Below the pieces are notes generated by a model. The model was not told where the DNA came from and did no database searches. It saw only the letters and a program-made list of their open reading frames with translations. Source: an uncultured Bacteroidota bacterium (GTDB lineage: Bacteria > Bacteroidota > Bacteroidia > Bacteroidales > P3). Taken from it: a stretch of DNA of 64,000 nt. Below, piece by piece: positions 22,216 to 30,932 of this stretch. Where the stretch lies: contig CACYZN010000009.1 of NCBI GenBank assembly GCA_902778925.1, forward strand, positions 1 to 64,000. The letters run 5' to 3'. The position numbers and the translations under genes were made by a program. Numbering within the stretch: the stretch's first letter is position 1; each line of letters begins with the position of its first letter.

Positions 22216-24648
22216 ATGCACAAACACTACATATATAGGCTCTTAATGGCCACGGTGCTGTGTCTGGCCTCGGTGGCTGCCACGGCACAGGAGGTGGTGA
22301 GCCCCTGCCCCGAGGTGCTGATAGACCAGAAATACGACCATGTGACGGCCCACCGCTACCGCATACAGGGCTGGGACACGGCGGTCACCTGCGAGCGGCG
22401 CACCATCGAGCTCACCTCCGAACCCTTCATACCGGTGCAGTACTTCAACGGCACCTACCTGGTGGAGGAGGTGCCCTTCAACCCGCCCGACCCCTCCTTT
22501 GCCCAGGGCACCCGCATGCCGCTGGGCACCGACGACGACTTTGCCGACTCGACCACCACGCTCACCTTCCCCTTCTTCTTCTTCGGCATCAAGAAGACCG
22601 GCTTCCGGCTGGGCGCCAACGGGCTGATTAGCTTTGCCACCAACCAGTTTGGCGGCGGCAACGGCTGCCCGTGGAAGTACTCGGCCCAGCTGCCGTGGAC
22701 GCCCAACAAGGCCGGCGTGCCCACCATGCCCGAAGGGGCGACCGGCAGCGTGCCCCTGGCGCGTATGCGCGACGCCATATACGGCATCTACGAGGACACC
22801 CACCCACTGGCCAGCTACCTCAGCGGCCAGCAGGGCATATACTACGGCATACAGGGCGAGTGGCCCTGCCGCAAGATCATCTGCTCGTGGAACGGCATAC
22901 CCACCTATGCCGGCAGCCAGAACCTGAACAACCGCTGCACCTACCAGATTGTCTGCTACGAAGGCTCCAACATCATCGAGGTGCACGTGAAGCGCCGCGG
23001 CGTGAACACCAACTGGCAGGGCGGCCGCGGACTGATAGGCATACAGAACGCCACCGGAGTGGCCCAGGAGCGCGATTCGATCGACCCCGACGCCCCCAAC
23101 CGCTACGTGCAGAACGGCTCGCCGGCCTTCTTCTGCCCCGAGGGCAAGAACGTCTTCACCACGCCGCTCGACACCGTGGCCTACCGCTTCACACCCCAAG
23201 GCCAGACCCCCAAGACCTACGTGTGGTACCGCATCACCGCCGCCGGCGACTCCATACCCCTCAGCCAGGACATGAGCGACCCCAACGGCTACTACGTGCC
23301 CATGGGCTACGACCCCATGCACCCCACCCGCACCAAGGCCGTCGTCTCGCCCCGCGTCGACACCCGCTACGTGCTGATGGTCTACTTCCGCAACGCCAAC
23401 CTCGACGTCTACCGCCTGCGCGACACCATATCGGTGGGCGTCGACACGGTCGACATACTGCAACTGCAAGCCTACTCGAACGGCAGCCGCTCCAACATCA
23501 ACGAGCGCGAATACGCCATCTGCCGCGGCGCCGAGGCCGACGTGCGCGTGCAGTACACCGACGTGCAACTGGCCGAGAACATACAGTGGACCGTGTCGCG
23601 CATAGTCGACGGCGTCGAGACCCCGCTCGACGACACCCTCTACAGCGTGCTCGACAACGACCACACCGTGCACTTCGGCGTCCTGCCCTCGGCCCACCCC
23701 GACGACCCGCACTACATAGACTCGCTCTTCCTCCGCACCACCGTCGACTACGTCAGCGGCTGCCCCAACCACGACACCTTCCTGCTGCGCGTGCTGCCCA
23801 CCTACGACGTAACCGACACCCACGGCATCTGCGCCGGCGACACCCTGCACTGGGCCATCGACGGCCACAACTACACCGCCACCAACCACACCGCCTTCCG
23901 CAACGTGGGCACCGCCGACGGATGCGACTCGGTGGTGCACCTCGACCTCACCGTCTTCGGCCTCGACAAATACATCGTCGACACCACCTACTGCGAACCC
24001 ATCGAGTGGAACGGCCGCACCTACAGCGAGACCAACACCGCCACCTCGGCCACCGACACCGTGCGCCTGGTCAACGTCTACGGCTGCGACTCGATAGTGC
24101 AGCTCCGGTTCACGCTGGCCCCCGTCGTGGCCAAGATAGGCAGCGACCGCGACGAGTTCACCCTCGACGAGCTCACCGTACAGCTCACCGACCTCTCCAC
24201 CGGCAACAGCGGCCGCACCTGGCTGCTCCCCTCGGTACCCGCACAGTACGAGCCCGTGGCCGAATACACCATACCCATCGACATGAGCGAGGCCGACATA
24301 CGCCTCGTGGCCTACAGCCCCTACGGCTGCACCGACACCGCACGCCTCGTCATCCCCCTCAACAAAGAAACCTTCTGGATACCCAACATCTTCACCCCCA
24401 ACGACCCCGACGCCAACAACACCTTCGGCGCCGTAAGCACCGGCACCTTCAACCAGGAGATATTCATCTACAACCGCTACGGCGAGATGGTCTTCCACTG
24501 CCTGGGCGACGACTGCCGCTGGGACGGCACCGACACCCACGGCCGCGAATGCGTGCAGGGCGCCTATGTCTACATCATACGCTACAACGACCGCTACGAC
24601 CCCTCCGTCACCAAGGTCAAGAAAGGCACCGTGACGCTGATAAGATAG
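22216..24648 (+). CDS. Secreted protein with type B T9SS (gliding-motility-associated) C-terminal sorting domain
   Basis: An 810-aa protein. It has a signal peptide (MHKHYIYRLLMATVLCLASVAATAQ), a large N-terminal domain (PCPEVLIDQKYDHVTAHRYR ... FFFFGIKKTGFRLGANGLISF, a beta-rich propeller or lectin-like module), then repeats of the kind GDTLHWAIDGHNYTA...GCDSVVHLDLTV and EWNGRTYSETNT...GCDSIVQLRFTL. It ends in the gliding-associated C-terminal domain: FWIPNIFTPNDPDANNTFG, IFIYNRYGEMVFHC, WDGTDTHGRECVQGAYVYIIRY. This tail directs export through the type IX system to the cell surface. It is a tandem paralogue of the next gene. The role is probably adhesive or structural; the ligand is unknown. 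Confidence 0.88.
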   Translation: MHKHYIYRLLMATVLCLASVAATAQEVVSPCPEVLIDQKYDHVTAHRYRIQGWDTAVTCERRTIELTSEPFIPVQYFNGTYLVEEVPFNPPDPSFAQGTRMPLGTDDDFADSTTTLTFPFFFFGIKKTGFRLGANGLISFATNQFGGGNGCPWKYSAQLPWTPNKAGVPTMPEGATGSVPLARMRDAIYGIYEDTHPLASYLSGQQGIYYGIQGEWPCRKIICSWNGIPTYAGSQNLNNRCTYQIVCYEGSNIIEVHVKRRGVNTNWQGGRGLIGIQNATGVAQERDSIDPDAPNRYVQNGSPAFFCPEGKNVFTTPLDTVAYRFTPQGQTPKTYVWYRITAAGDSIPLSQDMSDPNGYYVPMGYDPMHPTRTKAVVSPRVDTRYVLMVYFRNANLDVYRLRDTISVGVDTVDILQLQAYSNGSRSNINEREYAICRGAEADVRVQYTDVQLAENIQWTVSRIVDGVETPLDDTLYSVLDNDHTVHFGVLPSAHPDDPHYIDSLFLRTTVDYVSGCPNHDTFLLRVLPTYDVTDTHGICAGDTLHWAIDGHNYTATNHTAFRNVGTADGCDSVVHLDLTVFGLDKYIVDTTYCEPIEWNGRTYSETNTATSATDTVRLVNVYGCDSIVQLRFTLAPVVAKIGSDRDEFTLDELTVQLTDLSTGNSGRTWLLPSVPAQYEPVAEYTIPIDMSEADIRLVAYSPYGCTDTARLVIPLNKETFWIPNIFTPNDPDANNTFGAVSTGTFNQEIFIYNRYGEMVFHCLGDDCRWDGTDTHGRECVQGAYVYIIRYNDRYDPSVTKVKKGTVTLIR

Positions 24649-24669
24649 AAACAAAACACCTACGCATAT

Positions 24670-27147
24670 ATGAAACAGTCAATCCGCACCGCATTGCTGC
24701 TGCTACTTGCAGCCACCCCGCTTTGCACCGTGGCCCAGACCACTCCCTTCGACTCGGCGGCGCCTCCCCCCTGTCCCGAGGTGCTCATCGGCGAGAAGTA
24801 CGACCACGTGCCCCTGCTCCGCTACCGCCAGCAAGGATGGGACACCGTCGTCACCTGTGCCCAACACGAGATAGTACTCACCACCGAGCCCTTCATACCA
24901 GTGCAGTACTTCAACGGCACCTATGTAGTTACCGAAATCCCCTACAACCCGCCCGACCCGACATTCTATATAAACTACACCGGCGTCGACACCCAGACAA
25001 AGAAAAAAATGAACATCACTGCCGACGACTACTTTGCCCCATCGGCCGTAACCCTGAACTTCCCTTTCTATTTCTTCGGCATCAGGAAAACAAAGTTCCG
25101 CATCGGCGACAACGGCATAGTCACCTTCAGCGACACCGACGGCAGCTACGATGCAGGAAATTATGATCCTGCCAACAAGTGCGACTGGTCGTGTCCGGTG
25201 GCTTTGCCTTGGACATCAAGCACTGCCGATGCACCCTTCACGTATGGCACCAACTGCATGCGCGACGCTATATATGGAGTTTATCAAGACACACATGTAT
25301 TACCTAGCACAGTCTCCGGCAACCAAGGCATCTACTACGGTCTCATAGGCGAATGGCCATGTCGCAAGATCATAGCCACCTGGAACGAGATACCGCTCTT
25401 CAGCAGCCAGACCAACAAGCGGCAGTCGTACCAGATAGTGTGCTACGAAGGCACCAACATCATCGAGGTGCACATCAAGAAGCGCGACTGCACGCCTGGC
25501 ACATGCGAAGGGAGAGCGACAATCGGCATCCAGAACGCCACCGGCACGGCCCAAGTCACAGGCCCCAACGACACTCCCAACCACTATGTGGTGGCAGGAT
25601 CGCCCGCTTCGTTTGCTCCGTCGGGGTGGAACCCCAAGCAATGCTCTGACGCCGGTGCCAATGTCACCAACAAGGCATATCGCTTCACCCCGCAGGGCAA
25701 CACTCCATACACTTTTCTCTGGTACCGCCTCACCGCCGCCGGCGACTCCATACCCCTCAGCACCACACCCGGCGACCCCAACGGCTGGTACGAGCCAATG
25801 AACCAGTACGACCCACTCCATCCACGCCTCACCAGGGCCCACGTCAGTCCTTCCGAGCCCACCCGCTACGTGGCCTACCTATACTTCCTCAACGCCGAGG
25901 GTGAAAAATACCGCCTGCGCGACACCATCTTCGTGGGCGTCGACACCGCCGACTACCTGCTCCTCACAGCCAACGGCGGCGGCCACAACTCCGACTCGGT
26001 CCTCAACGTCTGCCAAGGAGCCACAGTCAACTGCCCCCTCAACTACACCGATATACAGACTCCCGAGCGCATCAGCTGGACCATCAAGCGCCAGCTCAAC
26101 GGCACAATGGTCGACCTCGGCGACGGCATGCTCACCTTCACCCCCAACGACACAGCCGTCACCATAGCGCCCGACCCCAACTACGACCAGCTGCCCGAAA
26201 ACAAGATAGACAGCATCTGGCTGCATGCCGATGTCGACTTCATAAGCGGCTGTAGCAACTTCGACTCCGTACTGGTGCGCATCTTCCCCAACTTCGACAT
26301 AGTCGACACCCACTACATCTGCCAGGGCGACCCCTTCGTCTGGAGCGCCAATGGCCAAAGCTACACCACCAGCAACCACACCGCCGTGGCCGAGCTGGAG
26401 TCTCAGCCCGGGTGCGACAGCATAGTGCACCTAGCCCTGACGGTACACCCGGTATACCACATTATTGACCCGGTGGTGAGCTGCAAGCCCTACACCTGGA
26501 TAAACGACTCCACCTACTACGAGACCAATACCGAGACCGCCTACCGCGACACCATCATGCTCAAGACAAAGTACGGCGACTGCGACTCGATAGTGCAGCT
26601 CGACTTCACGCTCAAGCCCGTCGTGGCCCGCATCAAGAGCAGCCTCTCGCACTTCGACTTCGACAACCTCGACGTGGTGCTCAACGATGTGTCGCTGAAC
26701 AACGACTCGCGCCGCTGGCTCTTCCCCAACGGGTCGGAGCAGGTGGCCGCCACAGCCTACTACAGCATACCCTACACCGCCGACAGTGCCGACATCACCC
26801 TGATGGCGCATAGTCCCGACGGCGACTGCTGGGACACCACGGTGCTCACCCTCCCATTCCGCAAGGAGACCTTCTGGATGCCCAACGCCTTCACCCCCGG
26901 CAACCCCGCCGGCAACAACAAGTTCGGCAGCACCAGCAACAACACCCTGTCGCAGGAGATGTACATCTACAACCGCACCGGCCAGCTGGTGTTCCACTGC
27001 GAGGGAGTCGACTGCCAGTGGGACGGCCGCGACCTGAACGACCGCGACTGCCCGCAGGGCGCCTACGCCTACATCATACGCTACACCAACAAGTTCGAGC
27101 CCAAGGTGACCAAGGTGATCCGCGGCACAGTAACGCTAATCAGATAG
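24670..27147 (+). CDS. Secreted protein with type B T9SS C-terminal sorting domain (paralogue of the upstream gene)
   Basis: An 825-aa protein with signal peptide MKQSIRTALLLLLAATPLCTVAQ and the same architecture as its neighbour: PCPEVLIGEKYDHVPLLRYRQQGWD at the N-terminus, FPFYFFGIRKTKFRIGDNGIVTF, the GCDSIVHLALTV repeat, and the sorting domain FWMPNAFTPGNPAGNNKFG ... MYIYNRTGQLVFHCEG ... WDGRDLNDRDCPQGAYAYIIRY. The two arose by tandem duplication. They differ most in the loop after the N-terminal strands (residues 95-150). The gene ends 2 nt before asd, so surface protein and lysine/threonine biosynthesis share an operon. Confidence 0.88.
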   Translation: MKQSIRTALLLLLAATPLCTVAQTTPFDSAAPPPCPEVLIGEKYDHVPLLRYRQQGWDTVVTCAQHEIVLTTEPFIPVQYFNGTYVVTEIPYNPPDPTFYINYTGVDTQTKKKMNITADDYFAPSAVTLNFPFYFFGIRKTKFRIGDNGIVTFSDTDGSYDAGNYDPANKCDWSCPVALPWTSSTADAPFTYGTNCMRDAIYGVYQDTHVLPSTVSGNQGIYYGLIGEWPCRKIIATWNEIPLFSSQTNKRQSYQIVCYEGTNIIEVHIKKRDCTPGTCEGRATIGIQNATGTAQVTGPNDTPNHYVVAGSPASFAPSGWNPKQCSDAGANVTNKAYRFTPQGNTPYTFLWYRLTAAGDSIPLSTTPGDPNGWYEPMNQYDPLHPRLTRAHVSPSEPTRYVAYLYFLNAEGEKYRLRDTIFVGVDTADYLLLTANGGGHNSDSVLNVCQGATVNCPLNYTDIQTPERISWTIKRQLNGTMVDLGDGMLTFTPNDTAVTIAPDPNYDQLPENKIDSIWLHADVDFISGCSNFDSVLVRIFPNFDIVDTHYICQGDPFVWSANGQSYTTSNHTAVAELESQPGCDSIVHLALTVHPVYHIIDPVVSCKPYTWINDSTYYETNTETAYRDTIMLKTKYGDCDSIVQLDFTLKPVVARIKSSLSHFDFDNLDVVLNDVSLNNDSRRWLFPNGSEQVAATAYYSIPYTADSADITLMAHSPDGDCWDTTVLTLPFRKETFWMPNAFTPGNPAGNNKFGSTSNNTLSQEMYIYNRTGQLVFHCEGVDCQWDGRDLNDRDCPQGAYAYIIRYTNKFEPKVTKVIRGTVTLIR

Positions 27148-27149
27148 AG

Positions 27150-28169
27150 ATGACCATAGCAGTAGTAGGAGCCACCGGCCTCGTGGGCCGCGAGATGCTC
27201 ACGGTGCTCAACGAGCGTGGCTTTGCCAAGCACGACATCATAGCAGCGGCCTCGGCCAAGAGCGTGGGCAAGCAGATTGCCTTCGCCGACCGCCAGCTGA
27301 CGGTGCAGAGCGTCGAGGAGGCCATAGCCGCCCGCCCCGACTATGCCATCTTCTCGGCCGGTGCCGACGCCTCGCGCCAGTATGCGCCGCTGTTCGCCGC
27401 CGTGGGTACCACGGTGGTCGACAACAGCTCGGCCTGGCGCAAGGACCCGCAGGTGCCCCTCGTGGTGCCCGAGATAAACATCGACGCGGTGAAGCCCACC
27501 GACCGCATTGTGGCCAACCCCAACTGCTCGACCATACAGATGGTGCTCGCCCTGTCGGCCCTGCAACGCGAGTATGGCATCAGGCGTCTGGTGATAGCCA
27601 CCTACCAGAGCATCACCGGCACCGGCATCAAGGCCGTGCGCCAGCTGGAAGCCGAGGAGAGCGGGGAGTGGATAGTGGAGAACGGAGAACGGAGAACGGA
27701 GAACATCGAGATGGCCTACCCCCACCCCATACACCGCAACCTCTTCCCCCACGGGGGCGACTTCCTGCCCGACGGCTACACCACCGAGGAGCAGAAGCTG
27801 GTCGACGAGACCCGCAAGATATACGCCGACCCGAGCATAGCCATCACCGCCACGGTGGTGCGCGTGCCGGTGGTGGGCGGCCACAGCGAGGCCGTCAACG
27901 TCGAGCTGCGCCGCGAGTACGACCTCGACGACGTGCGGCGCCTTATAGCCACCACCCCAGGTGTGGTGCTCTACGACGACCCCGCCCACAACGTCTACCC
28001 CATGCCCATACTGTCGCACCACCACGACGAGGTGTGGGTCGGCCGCCTGCGCCGCGACCCCTCGCAGCCGTGCAGCCTCAACCTGTGGGTCGTGGCCGAC
28101 AACATACGCAAAGGCGCCGCCACCAACGCCGTGCAGATAGTGGAAGAGCTGCTGAAAACAAGAAACTGA
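27150..28169 (+). CDS. asd: Aspartate-semialdehyde dehydrogenase
   Basis: A 339-aa enzyme reducing aspartyl phosphate to aspartate semialdehyde for lysine, diaminopimelate, threonine and methionine synthesis. MTIAVVGATGLVGREML is the NADP-binding loop, and NPNCSTIQM holds the catalytic cysteine C126. VPVVGGHSEAVNVEL is the substrate-binding region and carries a His. An insert of four GGAGAAC heptamers (27677-27704) encodes VENGERRTEN in a loop between QLEAEESGEW and the conserved MAYPHPI. The start directly after the upstream stop fits the family opening. Confidence 0.95.
   Translation: MTIAVVGATGLVGREMLTVLNERGFAKHDIIAAASAKSVGKQIAFADRQLTVQSVEEAIAARPDYAIFSAGADASRQYAPLFAAVGTTVVDNSSAWRKDPQVPLVVPEINIDAVKPTDRIVANPNCSTIQMVLALSALQREYGIRRLVIATYQSITGTGIKAVRQLEAEESGEWIVENGERRTENIEMAYPHPIHRNLFPHGGDFLPDGYTTEEQKLVDETRKIYADPSIAITATVVRVPVVGGHSEAVNVELRREYDLDDVRRLIATTPGVVLYDDPAHNVYPMPILSHHHDEVWVGRLRRDPSQPCSLNLWVVADNIRKGAATNAVQIVEELLKTRN
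27677..27704. repeat. Four tandem GGAGAAC heptamers inside asd
   Basis: Identical to the recG repeat, including the preceding AGT, and in the same forward reading frame, giving the peptide VENGERRTEN in both unrelated proteins. It lies in a surface loop region just before the conserved MAYPHP motif. A partial AGTGGAT/AGTGGAG word precedes it. Confidence 0.9.
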
Positions 28170-28175
28170 CCAACG

Positions 28176-28655
28176 ATGAAGAGACTATACATACTTTTGT
28201 TTGGCGCCCTGCTGCTGACGGGGTGCTCGAAGAAGGTGCTGTTCGACGAGCAACACGACTTTGCCAACCACACGTGGAACCGCTTCACCCCCGAGGTGTT
28301 CAATATCGACGTCGACAACGTCGAGGACTACTACAACATAGACCTCACCATTGCCGTCGACACCCTTCTATACAACCAGGCCGTGCTGCCGCTCACGGTG
28401 AACCTCTACAGTCCCAACGGCGACCGCCGCATGTTCTACTCATCCATAGCACTCAAGAAGAACGGCCGCTGGCAGGGCACCGACCAACAGGGCATACGTG
28501 TGGTCACCGAGCGCATACGGGCCTTCTTCAGCTTCAACAACGAGGGCTCCCATCGCCTTGAGATAGGACAGGCCACCAGCAAGTACGACCTGCGCGGCAT
28601 GGTGTCGCTCAACGCCTACGTCGAGCGCGCCAAGCTCGACTACGACGACCTGTAA
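28176..28655 (+). CDS. GldH-like gliding-motility-associated lipoprotein
   Basis: A 159-aa lipoprotein (MKRLYILLFGALLLTGC, lipidated at C17). FDEQHDFANHTWNRFTPEVFNIDV, YYNIDLTIAVDTLLYNQAVLPLTVNLYSPNG, GRWQGTDQQGIRV and FFSFNNEGSHRLEIGQATSKYDLRGMVSLNAYVER follow the layout of GldH, a periplasmic lipoprotein linked to gliding and T9SS function in Bacteroidetes. It sits after two T9SS substrate genes and asd and before uvrC. The match is by pattern, and the family is divergent. gldH is found even in non-gliding Bacteroidales, so motility is not implied. Confidence 0.65.
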   Translation: MKRLYILLFGALLLTGCSKKVLFDEQHDFANHTWNRFTPEVFNIDVDNVEDYYNIDLTIAVDTLLYNQAVLPLTVNLYSPNGDRRMFYSSIALKKNGRWQGTDQQGIRVVTERIRAFFSFNNEGSHRLEIGQATSKYDLRGMVSLNAYVERAKLDYDDL

Positions 28656-28664
28656 CCACACGCA

Positions 28665-30548
28665 ATGATCGACGCCTCTGTCAACCCCAACATCGAGCAC
28701 ATAGCGCTCCGCCTGAAGACCATACCCGAGAGTCCCGGCGTGTACCAGCACCTCGATGCCGACGGCAAGGTGATCTACGTGGGCAAGGCCCGCAACCTGC
28801 AGCGGCGGGTAAGCAGCTATTTCTCGCACTACGACGACAAGAGCGCCAAGATAAAGATGCTGGTGCGGTCGGTACGCGACATACGTGTCACCGTGGTGGC
28901 CACCGAGGTCGACGCCCTGCTGCTCGAGAACAGCCTCATAAAGCGCTACCAGCCGCGCTACAACTCGATGCTGAAGGACGACAAGACCTACCCCTACCTC
29001 TGCATCACCGACGAGGAATACCCCCGCCTGCTCTACACGCGGCGCCACACCATCAAGGGCCAGTACTTCGGCCCCTACCCCGACGGCCGCATACTGCGCC
29101 AGCTACAGGACATCATACGCCAGCTTTTCCAGTACCGCACCTGCGACCACATGGGCAAGCGGCCCTGCATGAAGCACCAGATAGGCCTGTGCGGCGCCCC
29201 CTGCGCCGGCAAGCAGAGCCGCGAGGAATACCTGGCCACCTTCGACAACATACGCCGCATACTGCGCGGCGACTTCGGCGAAATCGTCGACCAGCTGAAG
29301 CAGCAGATGTACTCGCTGGCCGACCAGCTGCGCTTCGAGGAGGCCGAGGCCGTAAAACACAAGATACGCCAGCTCGAGGAGTACCAGAGCCGCTCGACGG
29401 TGGTCGACACCAATGTACGCGACGTCGACGTGGTGGCCATCCTCGGCGACGAGAGCTACGCCTGGGTCAGCTTCCTCCGCGTGAAGCACGGCGCCATCAT
29501 CTACAGCATCAGCAACGAGATAAAGAAGCAGCTCGACGAGAGCGAGGCCGAGATACTGGCCACCGCGGTGCCGGCCCTGCACGAGCAGTCGCAGAGCACC
29601 GCCACCGAGGTGATACTGCCTTTCGCCATACCCGACCTGCCGGCCGAATACCTGAAGCAGACCGTCGAGCCGCGCGGCGACCGGCGCAAGCTGCTCGACC
29701 TGGCGCAGCGCAACGTCGAGAGCTACCAGCGCCAATGCCGCCACCAGCGCGCCCTCACCCAGGGCGACGCCGCACCCCAGGCCGTGCGCCTGCTCGAGCG
29801 CCTGCAGAAGGCCCTGCAGCTGCCACGCCTGCCCATGGAGATAGAGTGCTTCGACAACTCGAACATACAGGGCGCCTACCCTGTGGCCGGCATGGTGCAC
29901 TTCACCGCCGGCAAGCCCAACCGCAACGAGTACCGCAAGTTCAACATACAAGGTGAACGGGCAAAGGGCAAAGCCGAAGCTACCGATGCCCGTAAAGGTT
30001 CTCCCCTCTCACCTTCCACCTTCCACCTTAACGACGACTACGCCTCGATGGCCGAGGTGGTGGAGCGGCGCTACCGGCGGCTGCTCGACGAGCAGAAGCC
30101 GCTGCCCGACCTGCTGCTGGTCGACGGCGGCGAAGGCCAGATGCACGTGGCCAAGGAGGTGATAGACCGCCTCGGCATCGACCTGCCCATCGCCGGCCTC
30201 GCCAAGAACGAGCACCACCGCACCAACGAGCTGCTGCGCTTCGACGCCCACGGCGAGACGGCCGTGGTGCAGCTGAAGCCCACCGACCAGCTGTTCCACC
30301 TGCTCGAGCAGATACAGAACGAGGTGCACCGCTTTGCCATCACCTTCCACAAGGACAAGCGCAGCCGCGGCACCTTCCGCACCTCGCTCACCGACATCGC
30401 CGGCATCGGCGAGAAGACTGCCCACGACCTGCTGCTGCGCTTCGGCAGCGTAAAACAGATACAGCTGCAGACCCTCGACGACCTGACCGCCGCCATCGGC
30501 CCCGCCAAGGCCCGCCTGATCTACGACGCACTGCACGAGGAAGGATAA
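28665..30548 (+). CDS. uvrC: Excinuclease ABC subunit C
   Basis: A 627-aa nucleotide-excision-repair endonuclease. The GIY-YIG nuclease domain opens PGVYQHLDADGKVIYVGKARNLQRRVSSYF (residues about 25-60). The cluster-like C-x-MGKRPC...CGAPC segment is near 165-185, the UVR motif near 205-240, the RNase-H-like second nuclease from ECFDNSNIQGAYPVAGMV, and helix-hairpin-helix motifs sit at the end (IAGIGEKTAHDLLLRFGS). A repeat insert of about 25 residues (about 429-455; GERAKGKAEATDARKG..) breaks the normally continuous YRKFNI...DDYASMAEVV motif. The gene closes the T9SS-asd-gldH operon. Confidence 0.96.
   Translation: MIDASVNPNIEHIALRLKTIPESPGVYQHLDADGKVIYVGKARNLQRRVSSYFSHYDDKSAKIKMLVRSVRDIRVTVVATEVDALLLENSLIKRYQPRYNSMLKDDKTYPYLCITDEEYPRLLYTRRHTIKGQYFGPYPDGRILRQLQDIIRQLFQYRTCDHMGKRPCMKHQIGLCGAPCAGKQSREEYLATFDNIRRILRGDFGEIVDQLKQQMYSLADQLRFEEAEAVKHKIRQLEEYQSRSTVVDTNVRDVDVVAILGDESYAWVSFLRVKHGAIIYSISNEIKKQLDESEAEILATAVPALHEQSQSTATEVILPFAIPDLPAEYLKQTVEPRGDRRKLLDLAQRNVESYQRQCRHQRALTQGDAAPQAVRLLERLQKALQLPRLPMEIECFDNSNIQGAYPVAGMVHFTAGKPNRNEYRKFNIQGERAKGKAEATDARKGSPLSPSTFHLNDDYASMAEVVERRYRRLLDEQKPLPDLLLVDGGEGQMHVAKEVIDRLGIDLPIAGLAKNEHHRTNELLRFDAHGETAVVQLKPTDQLFHLLEQIQNEVHRFAITFHKDKRSRGTFRTSLTDIAGIGEKTAHDLLLRFGSVKQIQLQTLDDLTAAIGPAKARLIYDALHEEG
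29951..30028. repeat. In-frame repeat insert inside uvrC
   Basis: The left side is GGTGAACGGGCAAAGGGCAAAG, the right side CTCTCACCTTCCACCTTCCA and onward, with partial complementarity and the 7-bp CACCTT(C/T) words of the family. It encodes GERAKGKAEATDARKGSPLS plus PSTFHL between YRKFNIQ and NDDYASMAE, a motif that is normally contiguous in UvrC. SPLSPSTFHL parallels SHLSPRTFHL in the GNAT gene. Confidence 0.85.
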
Positions 30549-30736
30549 AGTAGTTAAAGGAAATATAGTAGTTAAAGGAGTTAAAGACAATAGTGCTGCT
30601 AAGGGTATTGTCTTTAACTCCTTTAACCACTCTAACTCCTTCAACTACCCAAACTTTCACATCCAACCTTTCACCTCTCACCTTTCATCTCCAACCTTTC
30701 ACCTCTCACCTCCAACCTCTCACCTTTCACCTTTTC
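30546..30736. repeat. Stacked word repeats and a 22-bp perfect hairpin downstream of uvrC
   Basis: First part: GTTAAAGGAGTTAAAGACAA-TA (30571-30592) pairs perfectly over 22 bp with 30606-30627 around a 13-nt loop, flanked by further AGTAGTTAAAGG words. Second part (30650-30735): a one-sided array of CCAACCTTTCACCTCTCACC-type words. The hairpin could terminate transcription of uvrC and hflX from both sides. The whole 30549-30932 gap is repeat plus E4. Confidence 0.85.
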
Positions 30737-30866
30737 TGCACCGGCTCCCCTCCGGTCCCGGTAGCCCCGTTGTACTATCGTTGTACTATTGTTGTACTAT
30801 CGTTGTACTATTGAAAACATAAGAACGATAGTACAACGATAGTACAACAATAGTACAACGATAGTG
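30737..30866. repeat. Intergenic palindromic repeat E4 (11-bp unit type B)
   Basis: The left arm has four tandem units of TTGTACTATCG/TTGTACTATTG, a loop containing AAAACATAAGAAC, and the right arm complementary units (GATAGTACAAC). The outer left arm is CTCCCCTCCGG. The loop keeps the core sequence of the type A elements although the arms differ. 68 bp of it are identical to E5. Confidence 0.9.
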
Positions 30867-30877
30867 GCGAAAGATGC

Positions 30878-30902
30878 CCTTATACCCCGTTGGGATATAA
30901 GG
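30878..30902 (-). terminator. Possible hflX terminator hairpin
   Basis: CCTTATACCCC...GGGATATAAGG forms a 7-bp outer stem with a CCCC/GGG inner stem, 31 bp downstream of the hflX stop. On the minus strand the following T-run is weak (CATCTTT), so this may simply be a hairpin. Confidence 0.35.
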
Positions 30903-30932
30903 AGTTGGGCGGGGACTGTATACCCTGCCGTA

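Noticed and set aside
22243..24654. An 803-codon frame opposite the first T9SS protein
   Set aside because: It is antisense to a gene with signal peptide and sorting domain, and is composed mostly of Val, Ala, Gly and His with no family features.
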